Origin: Phaeospirillum sp.
GTDB taxonomy: Bacteria; Pseudomonadota; Alphaproteobacteria; Rhodospirillales; Magnetospirillaceae
NCBI GenBank assembly: GCA_030651575.1
Contig: JAUSFB010000030.1
Coordinates: 248,001-312,000 of the forward strand
Direction: 5' to 3'
DNA length: 64,000 nucleotides
This document shows, piece after piece, positions 7,176-17,623 of the stretch. Position 1 is the stretch's first letter; each line of letters starts with the position of its first letter. A program made the position numbers and the translations under genes. The notes below the pieces were generated by a model. That model was not told the origin of the DNA and made no database searches. It saw nothing but the letters and a program-made list of their open reading frames with translations.

Positions 7176-7621
7176 GCACTGCAATCCTCACCCAGGTGGC
7201 CGAATTGCCCACCTTGCCGACGCCCAGGCTGAAGGCCATGTGGCGCGAACTGACCGGCACCGAGCCGCCGCCCTACAACCGCACCTTCCTGGTCAAACGC
7301 TTGGCCTACCGGATTCAGGAGTTGGCCTTCGGCGGCCTGTCGGTCAAAGCCGAGCGCCGCCTCGACGACTTGGTCGAGGAGTTGGACGGCAAGAAGAAGC
7401 CGAAGCCCAAGGATATGACAGCCCCCGTCGTCGGCACCAAGTTGATCCGGGAATGGCAGGGGGTGCTGCACGAGGTGACGGCGCTGGCTGATGGCTTCGA
7501 GTGGCAGGGGCGCCGCTACCAGAGCCTGTCGGCGGTCGCCCGCGCCATCACCGGCACCCGATGGAATGGCCCCCTGTTTTTCGGCCTGCGCAAGCACGGT
7601 GCCTTGGGAGGTGGCCGATGA
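7172..7621 (+). CDS. DUF2924 domain protein
   Basis: A 149-residue protein with the DUF2924 pattern: LPTPRLKAMWRELTGTEPP, then RTFLVKRLAYRIQELAFGGL, a Lys-rich linker, and a C-terminal GTKLIREWQG...EWQGRRYQSLSAVARAITG segment. The last part resembles a small DNA-binding fold also found in recombinase partners. Function is unproven, but DUF2924 genes nearly always precede a large serine recombinase, as here, with ATGA overlaps on both sides. It probably aids or regulates excision and integration. Confidence 0.85.
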   Translation: MSTAILTQVAELPTLPTPRLKAMWRELTGTEPPPYNRTFLVKRLAYRIQELAFGGLSVKAERRLDDLVEELDGKKKPKPKDMTAPVVGTKLIREWQGVLHEVTALADGFEWQGRRYQSLSAVARAITGTRWNGPLFFGLRKHGALGGGR

Positions 7622-8676
7622 GCGCCGCCGCCAAGCCCCTGCGCAAAGTCCGCTGCGCCATCTATACCCGCAAATCCTCGGAAGAGGGGCTGGAGATGGA
7701 ATTCAACAGTCTCGACGCCCAGCGGGAATCCTGCGCCGCCTACATCGCCAGCCAGAAGGCCGAGGGCTGGGTGCCGGTGCCCGACCATTACGATGACGGC
7801 GGTTTCTCCGGCGGCAACCTGGAACGCCCGGCGCTGAGGCGCCTGCTGGCCGATATCGAGTCCGGGCTGATCGATGTGGTGGTGGTTTACAAGATCGACC
7901 GCCTCAGCCGTTCGCTGATGGACTTTTCCAAGCTGGTCGAGGTGTTCGACCGCAACGCCGTCACCTTCGTGTCGGTGACCCAGTCGTTCAACACCACCAC
8001 CTCCATGGGCCGGCTGACTCTTAACATCCTTTTGTCCTTCGCCCAGTTCGAGCGCGAGGTGATCGGCGAACGTATCCGCGACAAATTCGCCGCCTCGCGC
8101 CGCAAAGGGATGTGGATGGGCGGGGTCCCGCCGCTCGGCTACGACGTGGTCGCCCGCAAGCTGGTGGTCAATCCCGCCGAGGCCGATCTGGTCCGCCACA
8201 TCTTCGACCGCTTCCTCAAGATCGGCTCCGCCACCCTGCTGGTGAAGGAACTAAACGCCGCCGGTTACCGCACCAAGTCCTGGACCACCCAGGACGGCAA
8301 GGCCCGCGACGGCGTGCCGGACGTGGACCTAGTGGCGTTCATGCGGGTTACGCACAGTCGCCGTATCTTTATTCAACAAATCGGTCGCGGCCTGCGGACC
8401 AGTCCCAAGAAGGACAAGGTCATCGTCCTCGACTTCGTCAGCGACCTGCGGCGGTTGGCTGAAGTGGTGGAGTTGGAGAAGGCCGCCAAGGGCGGCGACC
8501 TCGAGCAATTGCCCATGGGGTCCAATATCGTCCGCTTCCGGGAAGCCTCCGCAGGCAGTTTCATGGTCGAGTGGCTGAAGGATCAGGCCGACCTGATGCT
8601 GCGCGAAGGAGAATCCAATTTGGAGATTCCGATGTTCGACTTCCCCGACGTCCCGCAACCGGGGAGCGTGCAATGA
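7618..8676 (+). pseudogene. Serine recombinase N-terminus fused in frame to an SF2 helicase C-terminus
   Basis: Residues 1-232 are a large serine recombinase: catalytic Ser in YTRKSSEEG, then LDAQRESC, VVYKIDRLSRS, LLSFAQFEREVIGERIRDK and GGVPPLGYD, followed by the start of the recombinase domain. At Gly232 (base about 8,313) this ends. Residues 233-352 are the C-terminal motifs of a DEAD/DEAH helicase: a DLVAFMRVTHSRRIF motif V-like segment, QQIGRGLRTSP (motif VI) and VIVLDFVSDLRRLAE. The zinc-ribbon/coiled-coil end of the recombinase and the ATPase half of the helicase are both absent. I read it as a deletion scar that stayed in frame. The recombinase is very unlikely to integrate DNA. It is translationally coupled to DUF2924 upstream and to the gene downstream. 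Confidence 0.8.
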
Positions 8677-9200
8677 GCGTCCCGGACGTTATCAGGGCCG
8701 AGGTCCGGGATTACCTGTGGGCCGAGGCCGACCGGCTTTATTGGTCGACCCTGTCGGCGGGTGAGAAGGCGCGCTGGTACGGCATCTGGACTGAGAGCGA
8801 GGCGGTGGGCCGCCGTCTGGCGCCTTTCCTCGACCCCCGGAAAATCCGCGTCTATATCAAGGACACGCTGCTCAAGTCTTACACCCGGGAACGGATGGCC
8901 GATGTCGGCCCGGTCATGAGGCTGCTCGGCCTTCCCCCAGAGGAGGAAGCTGTCCGCGAGTTCATCAAGCCCCACGGCCGCCTGTTTGCCGATGGCCGTC
9001 TGGTCGCGTGGAGCAAAGCCGTCGACTGGAAGCTCACCTTGATGACGATCCACGAGCGCGCCTTCACCATCCACGGGGCGCGAGCCTATGGCGTCGCGCT
9101 ACTCGAGGCAGCCACCAAGCATCCTGATGAGAGCACCAGGGCGGTCGTGAATGAAGCCGCGCGACGGCTCTCCGTGGAGAGGCTTGTTTGGATAGACTGA
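8673..9200 (+). CDS. Helicase-associated protein of unknown function
   Basis: A 175-residue protein starting at an ATGA overlap with the helicase fragment, so it was probably the partner of the lost helicase rather than of the recombinase. It is helical and rich in Trp, Arg and Glu (EVRDYLWAEADRLYWSTL, KARWYGIWTESEAVGRRL), with a C-terminal ARAYGVALLEAATKHPDEST segment. No signal peptide, membrane segment or known active site is visible. Helicase plus unknown-protein pairs are common in anti-phage islands, but this assignment is only contextual. The gene looks intact although its partner is broken. Confidence 0.6.
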   Translation: MSVPDVIRAEVRDYLWAEADRLYWSTLSAGEKARWYGIWTESEAVGRRLAPFLDPRKIRVYIKDTLLKSYTRERMADVGPVMRLLGLPPEEEAVREFIKPHGRLFADGRLVAWSKAVDWKLTLMTIHERAFTIHGARAYGVALLEAATKHPDESTRAVVNEAARRLSVERLVWID

Positions 9201-9554
9201 ACGTCCCTGTTTCGTACAAAGGCCCGTGTCAATCTGCGCTGCCGCATCTGAACGTAATCCCCATACTGCAAATGAGTAATTTGCCCCCAGACTCCAGCGC
9301 TCCGCAGAAAAAACTGCGAAAAGGTCACCAGCATTGAGCGCCGCAACGCATTGAATTTACGACACTTTTAAAACCCGTACCTTTTGGGTGCAGTCAACAG
9401 CCGTTGGAGAATACGGGGAGCAGAGAATAGAAAACGGCCGAAATTCAGTCCACCACTACCCGCCAAGGTCAATAGCTACTGGCCGCAAATGGCGCAGAGC
9501 CTTGGGCTTTCGCCCAAGGCTCTATGCGTCAGAGAATCTATTCTTTAGAAGTAA
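9201..9554. other. Intergenic region between accessory block and tRNA-Ser
   Basis: No gene was found. The main structure is the 12-bp perfect hairpin listed at 9,496-9,523. The rest is of lower GC than the surrounding genes and may be the outer flank of the mobile block. Confidence 0.5.
9496..9523 (-). terminator. Hairpin downstream of tRNA-Ser, probable terminator
   Basis: AGAGCCTTGGGC and GCCCAAGGCTCT pair perfectly over 12 bp with a TTTC loop, about 30 bases past the tRNA 3' end in its transcription direction. There is no clear U-run, so it may serve as a processing or stability element instead. Confidence 0.45.
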
Positions 9555-9647
9555 TGGCGGAGGGAGAGGGATTCGAACCCTCGATACGGCTCAACACCGT
9601 ATACACACTTTCCAGGCGTGCGCCTTCAACCGCTCGGCCACCCCTCC
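9555..9647 (-). tRNA. tRNA-Ser (anticodon GGA)
   Basis: On the minus strand the RNA begins GGAGGGGTGGCCGAGCGGTT and pairs its first seven bases with TCCCTCC before G-CCA. The anticodon loop contains CTGGAAA, giving GGA, which reads UCC/UCU serine codons. A long variable arm (GTATACGGTGTTGAGCCGTATC) confirms class II tRNA-Ser, and GGTTCGAATCC is the T loop. The CCA end is encoded. It borders the accessory region, and tRNA genes are frequent integration sites, but I saw no copy of its 3' end at the other side within the window. Confidence 0.95.
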
Positions 9648-9831
9648 GCAATCACCGACGGTCCGCTATCGCGGGGTCAGGGAAGGGCGAGAACGTACAC
9701 GAGGGATTGGAGGGACGCAACCCCTCTCGGAAATTCTTGTTTGCGACCTAAAAACAGTTGAATTTCAGAGCGCTTCGGCGCAAAGCTATCCTCAACTGTC
9801 AAACAAGCAGTGATTTCGTCGGGGGGAAGGC

Positions 9832-10134
9832 ATGGTCTTCGGGCGTGTGATGGGGTGGCTATTGATCGGACTGGCCGTCATCATGGCATCGGCGGACGCG
9901 GTGCTGGCCCTGGGGCCGACCGAGTATGCCGGAATCATCACCGCTGATGTGGTTACCCTGTTGGCCGGACATGCCCCCGACACCGCCGAGGCCGGTCGTT
10001 CGCTGATCGACAATATCCAGGCGATGGTCATGGATACCCCCGCCTGGATCGCGGTCGGACTGATGGGGGTCAGCCTGTCGATGGCCTGCCGCAAGCGCCA
10101 GCGGGTCAGGCGCTACGCCCAGATTCATCGCTGA
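9832..10134 (+). CDS. Small two-helix membrane protein, unknown
   Basis: A 100-residue protein with a GGGGGGAAGG ribosome site. The N-terminal helix (GWLLIGLAVIMASADAVLAL) is a signal anchor. A second hydrophobic stretch (AWIAVGLMGVSLSMA) is followed by a Lys/Arg-rich tail, so the C-terminus is probably cytoplasmic. The middle part (TADVVTLLAGHAPD) would be periplasmic. No family is recognised. It stands alone between tRNA-Ser and lepA, on the strand opposite to lepA. Confidence 0.6.
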   Translation: MVFGRVMGWLLIGLAVIMASADAVLALGPTEYAGIITADVVTLLAGHAPDTAEAGRSLIDNIQAMVMDTPAWIAVGLMGVSLSMACRKRQRVRRYAQIHR

Positions 10135-10221
10135 GTCGGAGACGGATCACTCCACGTCGGGGGCGGGTTCCCGCCGGGTGTCGGCTGTTCCGGCGGGGGG
10201 CCTTGTCGTCGAGGACGCAAG

Positions 10222-10260
10222 CCCAAGAAAATATCCGTTGGCCCCGCCTCCGAACGGATC
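10222..10260 (-). terminator. Terminator after lepA
   Basis: On the minus strand ATCCGTT and AACGGAT form a stem around a 13-base GC-rich loop, followed by ATTTTCTT. It lies just past the lepA stop and fits a rho-independent terminator, though the stem is short. Confidence 0.5.
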
Positions 10261-10277
10261 TTGTGCGACCGCTGGCG

Positions 10278-12080
<1,803 letters not shown>

Positions 12081-12293
12081 CGGGATTCATGTTCCTAGGG
12101 TTGCCGGACCATAAAGCCAGCCGCCGTTCCACGCAATGTTTCACGTCTTATGCCGCAGTGTAATATTTGGCAACAATGATTGATTTGAGGACTGGACGAC
12201 CGGCTGGTAGACCTAACAGCGTGAAAAGCGGGGTTCGCGACGGGGCAAGGGTCGCCCGGCAACGCGGACCAAGGATTAAAGGGGACCACGAGC

Positions 12294-13277
12294 GTGAACA
12301 ACATTGTTGCCGACATGCTGCCCGGATCAAGCTCGCTCTCTTCCGTGGCCGATCGTTCCGTGGTTCACAGCCGCACTCTCAAGACCAGCATCGGTTGCAC
12401 CGGCATCGGCCTGCACTCCGGCGCCAAGGTCACCATGGTGCTGCATCCGGCCGAGGTCGGCACCGGCATCCGCTTTCGCCGGGTCGACATCAACGGCGGC
12501 GGCGCCATCGTTCCGGCCATCTGGTCGGCGGTGCACGACACCCGCATGAATTCCTGCCTGCGTAACGACGATGGCGTCGTGGTCGGTACGGTCGAGCATC
12601 TGATGGCCGCCCTGGCCGGCATGCAGATCGATAACTGCCTGATCGAGATCAACGGCCCGGAAGTGCCGGTGATGGACGGCTCCTCCGCCCCCTTCCTGTT
12701 CCTGATCGAATGCGCCGGCGTGGTCGAGCAGTCCGCTCCCCGTCAGGCGATCAAGATTTTGAAGCCGATCAGCGTCCAGGACGGTGACCGTATCGCCTCG
12801 CTGACCCCCGCTCCGGGCTTTTCGGTCCGGTTCGAGATCGACTTCGCCAGCTCCGCCATTTCCCGCCAGGAAGTTTTCGTCAACCTGTCGCGCGGCGCCT
12901 TCAAATCGGAAATCTCCCGCGCCCGCACCTTCGGGTTCGAGCAGGAAGTCGCCTTCCTGCGCGCCAACGGCTTGGCGCGCGGCGGTTCGCTGGACAACGC
13001 GGTGGTGATCGACTCCACCGGCTCGTGCGTCCTTAACGACGACGGCCTGCGCTATCCCGACGAATTCGTCCGTCACAAGGTGCTGGACGCGGTCGGCGAC
13101 CTCTATCTGGCTGGCGCTCCGCTGATCGGCCATTTCCACGGCATCCGCTGTGGCCACGCCCTCAATAACCAGTTGCTGCGCGCTTTGTTCGCCGACCAGA
13201 CCGCCTGGACGCTGACCACCGTCGCTTCCGGTTCGGCCGCCGCTCCCCTCCCGGCTCAGTCGCGGGCGGTCGCCTGA
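12294..13277 (+). CDS. lpxC: UDP-3-O-acyl-N-acetylglucosamine deacetylase
   Basis: A 327-residue zinc deacetylase of lipid A synthesis, the committed step in the cytoplasm. The motifs are [11 protein letters not shown] near the N-terminus, the zinc ligand in TVEHLMAAL, and [15 protein letters not shown] with [13 protein letters not shown] at the end, giving the remaining His and Asp ligands and the catalytic His. The GTG start at 12294 follows AAAGGGGACC; an ATG at 12315 is a possible shorter start. LpxC is often encoded beside ftsZ in this class; here it is between lepA and a LysR gene, so a second copy elsewhere is possible. Confidence 0.95.
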   Translation: MNNIVADMLPGSSSLSSVADRSVVHSRTLKTSIGCTGIGLHSGAKVTMVLHPAEVGTGIRFRRVDINGGGAIVPAIWSAVHDTRMNSCLRNDDGVVVGTVEHLMAALAGMQIDNCLIEINGPEVPVMDGSSAPFLFLIECAGVVEQSAPRQAIKILKPISVQDGDRIASLTPAPGFSVRFEIDFASSAISRQEVFVNLSRGAFKSEISRARTFGFEQEVAFLRANGLARGGSLDNAVVIDSTGSCVLNDDGLRYPDEFVRHKVLDAVGDLYLAGAPLIGHFHGIRCGHALNNQLLRALFADQTAWTLTTVASGSAAAPLPAQSRAVA

Positions 13278-13356
13278 GGCCTGTCGTCGATCCTGGTCTG
13301 ATCGGGCCATCGCCCGGCCCGGCCGGAGCGAGAGCCCCGCATGGGGCGGTTATGCC

Positions 13357-14214
13357 TTATTCTTCATTTTCCAGAGATGCGACGTAGCGCAGCCCGTCCA
13401 GGGCGGTGGCGAACCAATCCTCGCGGGTCTCATCCTCGGCGTGGACCAGATAGGCCGGGCGGCGGAATTCCGGGGCGCCGGTCACCTCGAACAGCCGCCC
13501 ATCGGCCAGATAGCCGCGCGCCACCCGCATGGGGAAGAAGCCGGTTCCGCCATAGGCCAGGATATGCTGCAAGCCCAGCGCACCCAATCCCACCGATACC
13601 GCCGGGGTCTTGAGGTCGGGAAAGGCTTGGCTGTGGGCGGCGCGGAATTCCGGCCCCCAATCCACCAAGACGTAGTCGTCATCCCACTCGTCGACCGAAC
13701 GCCGCTGGGTCGAGACCAGCACCAGACGCTCTTCCAGCAGCTTTTCGATATGCAGGCCGGGGCGGCTGGTGGGGGAGTACATCACGCCCACATCCAGCAA
13801 CCCTTCGGTCAGTTGGCGCATGATGCCGTCGGACAGGCCCACCTCGGCGCGCAGCGCCACGTCGGGCATGGCGGTCCGCATCCACGGAATCCACTGCACC
13901 AGCAGGCGATCCCACAGTGAGAACTGGCCACCCACGTTCAGCACCGTGCGGAACCCCGGTGGCAAGGCCAGTTCCTGGCGGGCCTGCTGCCAGACCCGAA
14001 CCATGGTGGTGGCGTAGCGGCGGAACTGCATGCCGGCGGCGGTCAGCTTGGTGCCGGCCTTGGAGCGCACGAACAGCGGACGCCCCAGTTCGTCCTCCAG
14101 CGCCTTGATGCGCATGCTGACGGTGGACTGGGTGACGGAAAGGCGTTCGGCGGCCTTGTTGAAATTGCCGGTATCGACGATTTCGAGGAAGGTTCTGGCG
14201 AGATCGATGTTCAT
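13357..14214 (-). CDS. LysR-family transcriptional regulator
   Basis: A 285-residue LysR regulator started at the ATG of MNIDLARTFLEIVDTGNF. Residues 1-60 form the winged helix-turn-helix (KAAERLSVTQSTVSMRIKAL, then ELGRPLFVRS). The effector domain follows from about 90, with RAEVGLSDGIMRQLTEGLLD. The neighbours are lpxC and hpf, neither an obvious target, so the ligand and regulon cannot be guessed. The effector domain is rather short of typical features but complete in length. Divergent or adjacent catabolic genes are missing, so it may control a distant gene. Confidence 0.9.
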   Translation of the reverse strand: MNIDLARTFLEIVDTGNFNKAAERLSVTQSTVSMRIKALEDELGRPLFVRSKAGTKLTAAGMQFRRYATTMVRVWQQARQELALPPGFRTVLNVGGQFSLWDRLLVQWIPWMRTAMPDVALRAEVGLSDGIMRQLTEGLLDVGVMYSPTSRPGLHIEKLLEERLVLVSTQRRSVDEWDDDYVLVDWGPEFRAAHSQAFPDLKTPAVSVGLGALGLQHILAYGGTGFFPMRVARGYLADGRLFEVTGAPEFRRPAYLVHAEDETREDWFATALDGLRYVASLENEE

Positions 14215-14419
14215 GGCGCGTCCGGGAGGCGCAGCCTTGAATGCTGCGCTGCAATATGAGGCTACGTTGTAGCGCAACCGGATGCGGACATCAACCACGG
14301 GAAGGGCATGGATCAATAATATTGATCCATGGGTGGTTTTTACCAACCCTTAAGGGTTGGCTGGCCTTGAGCGCCCGGCGAGCCACGGTCGTGACTCGCC
14401 GGCACTCCGCGCCGCTGGA

Positions 14420-14782
14420 TCAAGCGCGGGCGCGGGCCTTGACGTCGCCGCGCATGCGTTCGACGTATTCCTTCAATTGACGCTCCATGCTGGCGAAGGT
14501 TTCGCGCAGGGCAACGTAAACGTCTTCATTGACATGGCTGTCCTTGGGGTCGCGCTTCACGACCAGCTCGGAGCCAGGCACCGTAAGGTCCAGACGAATA
14601 TGGAAGGGCTCGCCCTTGTGGTGAAGATTGGACGTATTGCGGTGGTGTGACTCGATCACCACGCGACAGCTGGTGATCCGGTCGAAGAGTAGCTCCAGCT
14701 TGGCCACCTTTTCGCGGATGCGGGTTTCTACGGCGTCGGAATGATCGATGCCGTGAAAGGTGATCTGGAGGGGAATCTGCAT
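14420..14782 (-). CDS. hpf: Ribosome hibernation factor, HPF/RaiA family
   Basis: A 120-residue protein with the HPF/RaiA fold: MQIPLQITFHGIDHSDAVE, REKVAKLELLFDRITSCRVV and FHIRLDLTVPGSELVVKRD, with a basic C-terminal helix (QLKEYVERMRGDVKARARA). It is of the short form, lacking the dimerisation domain of long HPF. These proteins sit in the 30S decoding site and silence ribosomes in stationary phase. The start at 14782 has GGAGA at good spacing; ATGs at 14794 and 14797 are alternatives. It is transcribed divergently from htpG, so both may be stress controlled. Confidence 0.85.
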   Translation of the reverse strand: MQIPLQITFHGIDHSDAVETRIREKVAKLELLFDRITSCRVVIESHHRNTSNLHHKGEPFHIRLDLTVPGSELVVKRDPKDSHVNEDVYVALRETFASMERQLKEYVERMRGDVKARARA

Positions 14783-14974
14783 CAACGTCTCCATCATATC
14801 GGTCGTCGTCCCGCCCCTTGCTGGGGCGTCGTGCGACTCGGTTCTTTGTCGCGCCTTGCGAACGATCACCGCGTGAACAGTCACGAAGCGAATTTCGGGG
14901 CGCCATACATACCCATTCGCGGACGCTATGGCAACGCCCGGAAACAATATCCATTCTTTCGGAGAATCGCGGCA

Positions 14975-15003
14975 CTTGCAACCTTCCGCAGCGCGCCTCA
15001 TAT
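14975..15003 (+). promoter_or_regulatory. Possible heat-shock (sigma32-type) promoter for htpG
   Basis: CTTGCAA (14975-14981) and CCTCATAT (14996-15003) with 14 bases between resemble the alphaproteobacterial RpoH pattern (CTTG ... CCTATAT), 46 bases before htpG. This is a match by eye to a loose consensus. Confidence 0.3.
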
Positions 15004-15048
15004 CAGGTCGCGCCGAAACACATACCATTCGTGGGAGATTAATTGGTC

Positions 15049-16917
15049 ATGGCCGAAGAGAAGCGTCAATTCCAGGCGGAAGTGGGCAAGCTGCTCGACA
15101 TCGTCGTCCACTCGCTCTACTCCAATAAGGAGATCTTTCTGCGCGAATTGATCTCGAACGCCTCGGATTCCTGCGACCGGCTGCGATACGCCGCCATCAC
15201 AGAGCCTGAATTGCTGGCCGGAGAGGGAGAATTCCAGATCCGCCTGATTCCCGATCCGCAAGCGGGCACTCTGACCATCATCGATAACGGCCTTGGCATG
15301 AACCACGACGAGGTGATCGCCAATCTGGGCACCATCGCCAAGTCGGGAACCTCGGAATTCCTGTCGCGCCTGACCGGCGATTCCAAGAAGGATGTCAGCC
15401 TGATCGGCCAGTTCGGCGTCGGCTTCTACTCCGCCTTCATGGTGGCCGGGGAGGTCACGGTGGTGACCCGCAAGGCCGGCGACGCCATGGGCTGGCGCTG
15501 GACCTCGGACGGCAAGGGCGAGTTCACCGTGGCCGAGGCCCCCGACGCCGCCCGTGGCGCCGCCATCACCTTGACGTTGCGCGACGGCGAGAAGGAGTTC
15601 GCCGAGGCGGTCCGCCTGAAGGCCATCGTCAAGCGCTACTCGGACCACATCGCCATTCCGGTCAAGCTGAAGGACGGCGACAAGGACGAGGAATCCATCA
15701 ACTCGGCCAACGCCCTGTGGACCCGGTCCAAGTCCGAGATATCGCCGGAGCAGTACAAGGAGTTCTATCACCACGTCGCCCACGCCTTCGACGAGCCCTG
15801 GGCGACCCTGCACTACAAGGCCGAGGGCGCCATCGAGTATACCGGCCTGCTGTTCGTGCCGTCCTCCAAGCCGCTCGACATCTTCCACCCCGACCGCAAG
15901 CAGCATGTGAAGCTGTATGTGCGCCGGGTGTTCATCACCGATGACTGCGAGGAACTGCTGCCGCCCTATCTGCGCTTTGTGCGCGGCGTGGTCGACAGCC
16001 AGGATCTGCCGCTGAACGTCAGCCGCGAGATGCTCCAGCACAACCCGGTCCTCAGCAAGATCCGCAGCGGTCTGGTGAAGCGGGTGCTGGGCGAGCTGAA
16101 GAAGAAGGCCGAGGACGCCGACGGCAACTATGCCGCCTTCTGGGAGGTGTTCGGCGCCGTCCTCAAGGAAGGAATCTACGAGGATTTCGAACGCCGCAAC
16201 GACATCTTGGAGCTGTGCCGCTTCCGCTCGACCCATGGCGACGGTCTGGTGACCCTGGCCGAGTATGTGGGCCGCATGAAGGAGGGCCAGGAGGCCATCT
16301 ACACCATCACCGGCGACGACCTGACCCAGTTGAAGAGAAGCCCCCAACTGGAAGGCTTCATCGCCAAGGGCGTCGAGGTTCTGCTGCTGACCGATCCCAT
16401 CGACGAGTTCTGGGTTTCGGCTATTCCGAACTACATGGACAAGGAACTGCGTTCGGTGACCGCCGCCGGCGACGATCTCGGCAAGGTCAAGGCCCCCGAG
16501 GGTGCCGCCGACGCCAGGGCCGACGAGGCTCCCGCCGCCGAGGTCGCCACCCTGATCGCGGCGCTGAAGCTGGCGCTGGGCGACAAGGTCAAGGATGTGC
16601 GCGGCTCGGAACGCCTGACCGAATCCGCCGTCTGTCTGGTGGCCGATTCGGGCGATATGAGCATGCATCTGGAAAAGCTGCTGCGCGCCCATGGTCAGGC
16701 CGCCGGCGAGCGGGTCCGCATCCTGGAGATCAACCCCCGGCACGCCCTGATCAAGGGGCTGGCGGCTCGGGTCACCGCCGCCGGGACGAATCCCCTGATT
16801 GAGGACATGGCCGCCCTGCTGCTGGATCAGGCCCGCATCGTCGAGGGCGAGCCCCCCGCCGACCCGGTCGGCTTCGCCCGCCGCATGGTCTCGGTGATGG
16901 AAAAGGGGCTGATCTAG
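15049..16917 (+). CDS. htpG: Chaperone HtpG (bacterial Hsp90)
   Basis: A 622-residue Hsp90. The N-terminal GHKL ATPase has LISNASDSCDRLR, DNGLGM and GQFGVGFYSAFMV. The middle domain has LFVPSSKPLDIF and the catalytic-loop NVSREMLQHNPVL, and the C-terminal dimerisation domain follows. It refolds client proteins in the cytoplasm, especially under heat or oxidative stress. A TTG six bases upstream (15043) has better spacing to GGGAG, so the protein may start MVMAEEK. It is convergent with the ccm genes, with a strong hairpin between them. Confidence 0.97.
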   Translation: MAEEKRQFQAEVGKLLDIVVHSLYSNKEIFLRELISNASDSCDRLRYAAITEPELLAGEGEFQIRLIPDPQAGTLTIIDNGLGMNHDEVIANLGTIAKSGTSEFLSRLTGDSKKDVSLIGQFGVGFYSAFMVAGEVTVVTRKAGDAMGWRWTSDGKGEFTVAEAPDAARGAAITLTLRDGEKEFAEAVRLKAIVKRYSDHIAIPVKLKDGDKDEESINSANALWTRSKSEISPEQYKEFYHHVAHAFDEPWATLHYKAEGAIEYTGLLFVPSSKPLDIFHPDRKQHVKLYVRRVFITDDCEELLPPYLRFVRGVVDSQDLPLNVSREMLQHNPVLSKIRSGLVKRVLGELKKKAEDADGNYAAFWEVFGAVLKEGIYEDFERRNDILELCRFRSTHGDGLVTLAEYVGRMKEGQEAIYTITGDDLTQLKRSPQLEGFIAKGVEVLLLTDPIDEFWVSAIPNYMDKELRSVTAAGDDLGKVKAPEGAADARADEAPAAEVATLIAALKLALGDKVKDVRGSERLTESAVCLVADSGDMSMHLEKLLRAHGQAAGERVRILEINPRHALIKGLAARVTAAGTNPLIEDMAALLLDQARIVEGEPPADPVGFARRMVSVMEKGLI

Positions 16918-16926
16918 CCCGGAACT

Positions 16927-16957
16927 CCCCCTTTCCCGGTTCCGCCGGGAGAGGGGG
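16927..16957. terminator. Hairpin between convergent htpG and ccmB
   Basis: CCCCCTTTCCCGG and CCGGGAGAGGGGG pair over 13 positions with one G-T, around a TTCCG loop. It can act in both directions, but there is no U-run on either side. It ends at the ccmB stop. Confidence 0.4.
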
Positions 16958-17623
16958 CTACTCCAACGCTTGCCGCAGGGCGGCGGCGCTGGCCCAGGGA
17001 GCCAGGGCCAGGGCGGCGGCCAGGATGCCGGCCAGGATCAGCAGATGCGGCTTGGCCGACATCCCCTGGACGGCGGCGTCGATGGCGCCGACGCCAAAGA
17101 TCAGCACCGGCACGTAAAGCGGCAGGATCAGCAGCGACAGCAGCACGCCGCCGCGCCGCGCGCCCAGCACCAGGGCAGCGCCGATGCCGCCGATCAGCGA
17201 CAAGGTGGGCGTGCCCAGCGCCATGGCGGCCAGCAGGGTGGTGAAGCCGTCGGCCTGCATGTGCAGCAGCACCGCCAGCACCGGGGCGGCCACCATCAGC
17301 GGCAGGCCGGTGGTCAGCCAGTGGGCCAGCATCTTGGCGGCGACCACCACGCCCAGCGGCGCGGGGGTCAGCACCAGCAGCTCCAGCGAGCCATCCTCGT
17401 AATCGGCCTGGAACAGCCGGTCCAGCGACAGCATGGAGGCCAGCAGGGCGGTGACCATCAGCACCCCGGCCGAGACCCGCTCCAGCACGTTGACCTCGGG
17501 GCCGATGCCGAACGGGAACAGCACCACGGTCAGCACGAAGAAGGTCACCACCATGACGCTGTCCGAACCCTGGCGCAGGGCCAGACGCAGGTCGCGGCGC
17601 ACCACTTCGAAGAATCGGTTCAT
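16958..17623 (-). CDS. ccmB: Haem exporter membrane protein CcmB
   Basis: A 221-residue integral membrane protein with about six helices (VMVVTFFVLTVVLFPFGIG, LLASMLSLDRLFQADYEDG, LSLIGGIGAALVLGARRGG, LLILPLYVPVLIFG). The conserved FQADYEDGSLELL and P-x-L-x-L-x-GG patterns mark CcmB. With CcmA, and normally CcmC and CcmD, it releases haem-loaded CcmE during cytochrome c maturation (system I). It overlaps ccmA by ATGA. No ccmC follows, because the next gene is the convergent htpG. Confidence 0.95.
   Translation of the reverse strand: MNRFFEVVRRDLRLALRQGSDSVMVVTFFVLTVVLFPFGIGPEVNVLERVSAGVLMVTALLASMLSLDRLFQADYEDGSLELLVLTPAPLGVVVAAKMLAHWLTTGLPLMVAAPVLAVLLHMQADGFTTLLAAMALGTPTLSLIGGIGAALVLGARRGGVLLSLLILPLYVPVLIFGVGAIDAAVQGMSAKPHLLILAGILAAALALAPWASAAALRQALE

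Noticed and set aside
8313-8676. Helicase segment as a normal recombinase C-terminus
   Set aside because: QQIGRGLRTSP and VIVLDFVSDLRRL are helicase motif VI-type sequences, and the recombinase zinc-ribbon and coiled-coil parts are missing.
9388-9813. Open frames across the tRNA-Ser region
   Set aside because: They read through a clear class II tRNA gene on the other strand and have no ribosome site or recognisable product.
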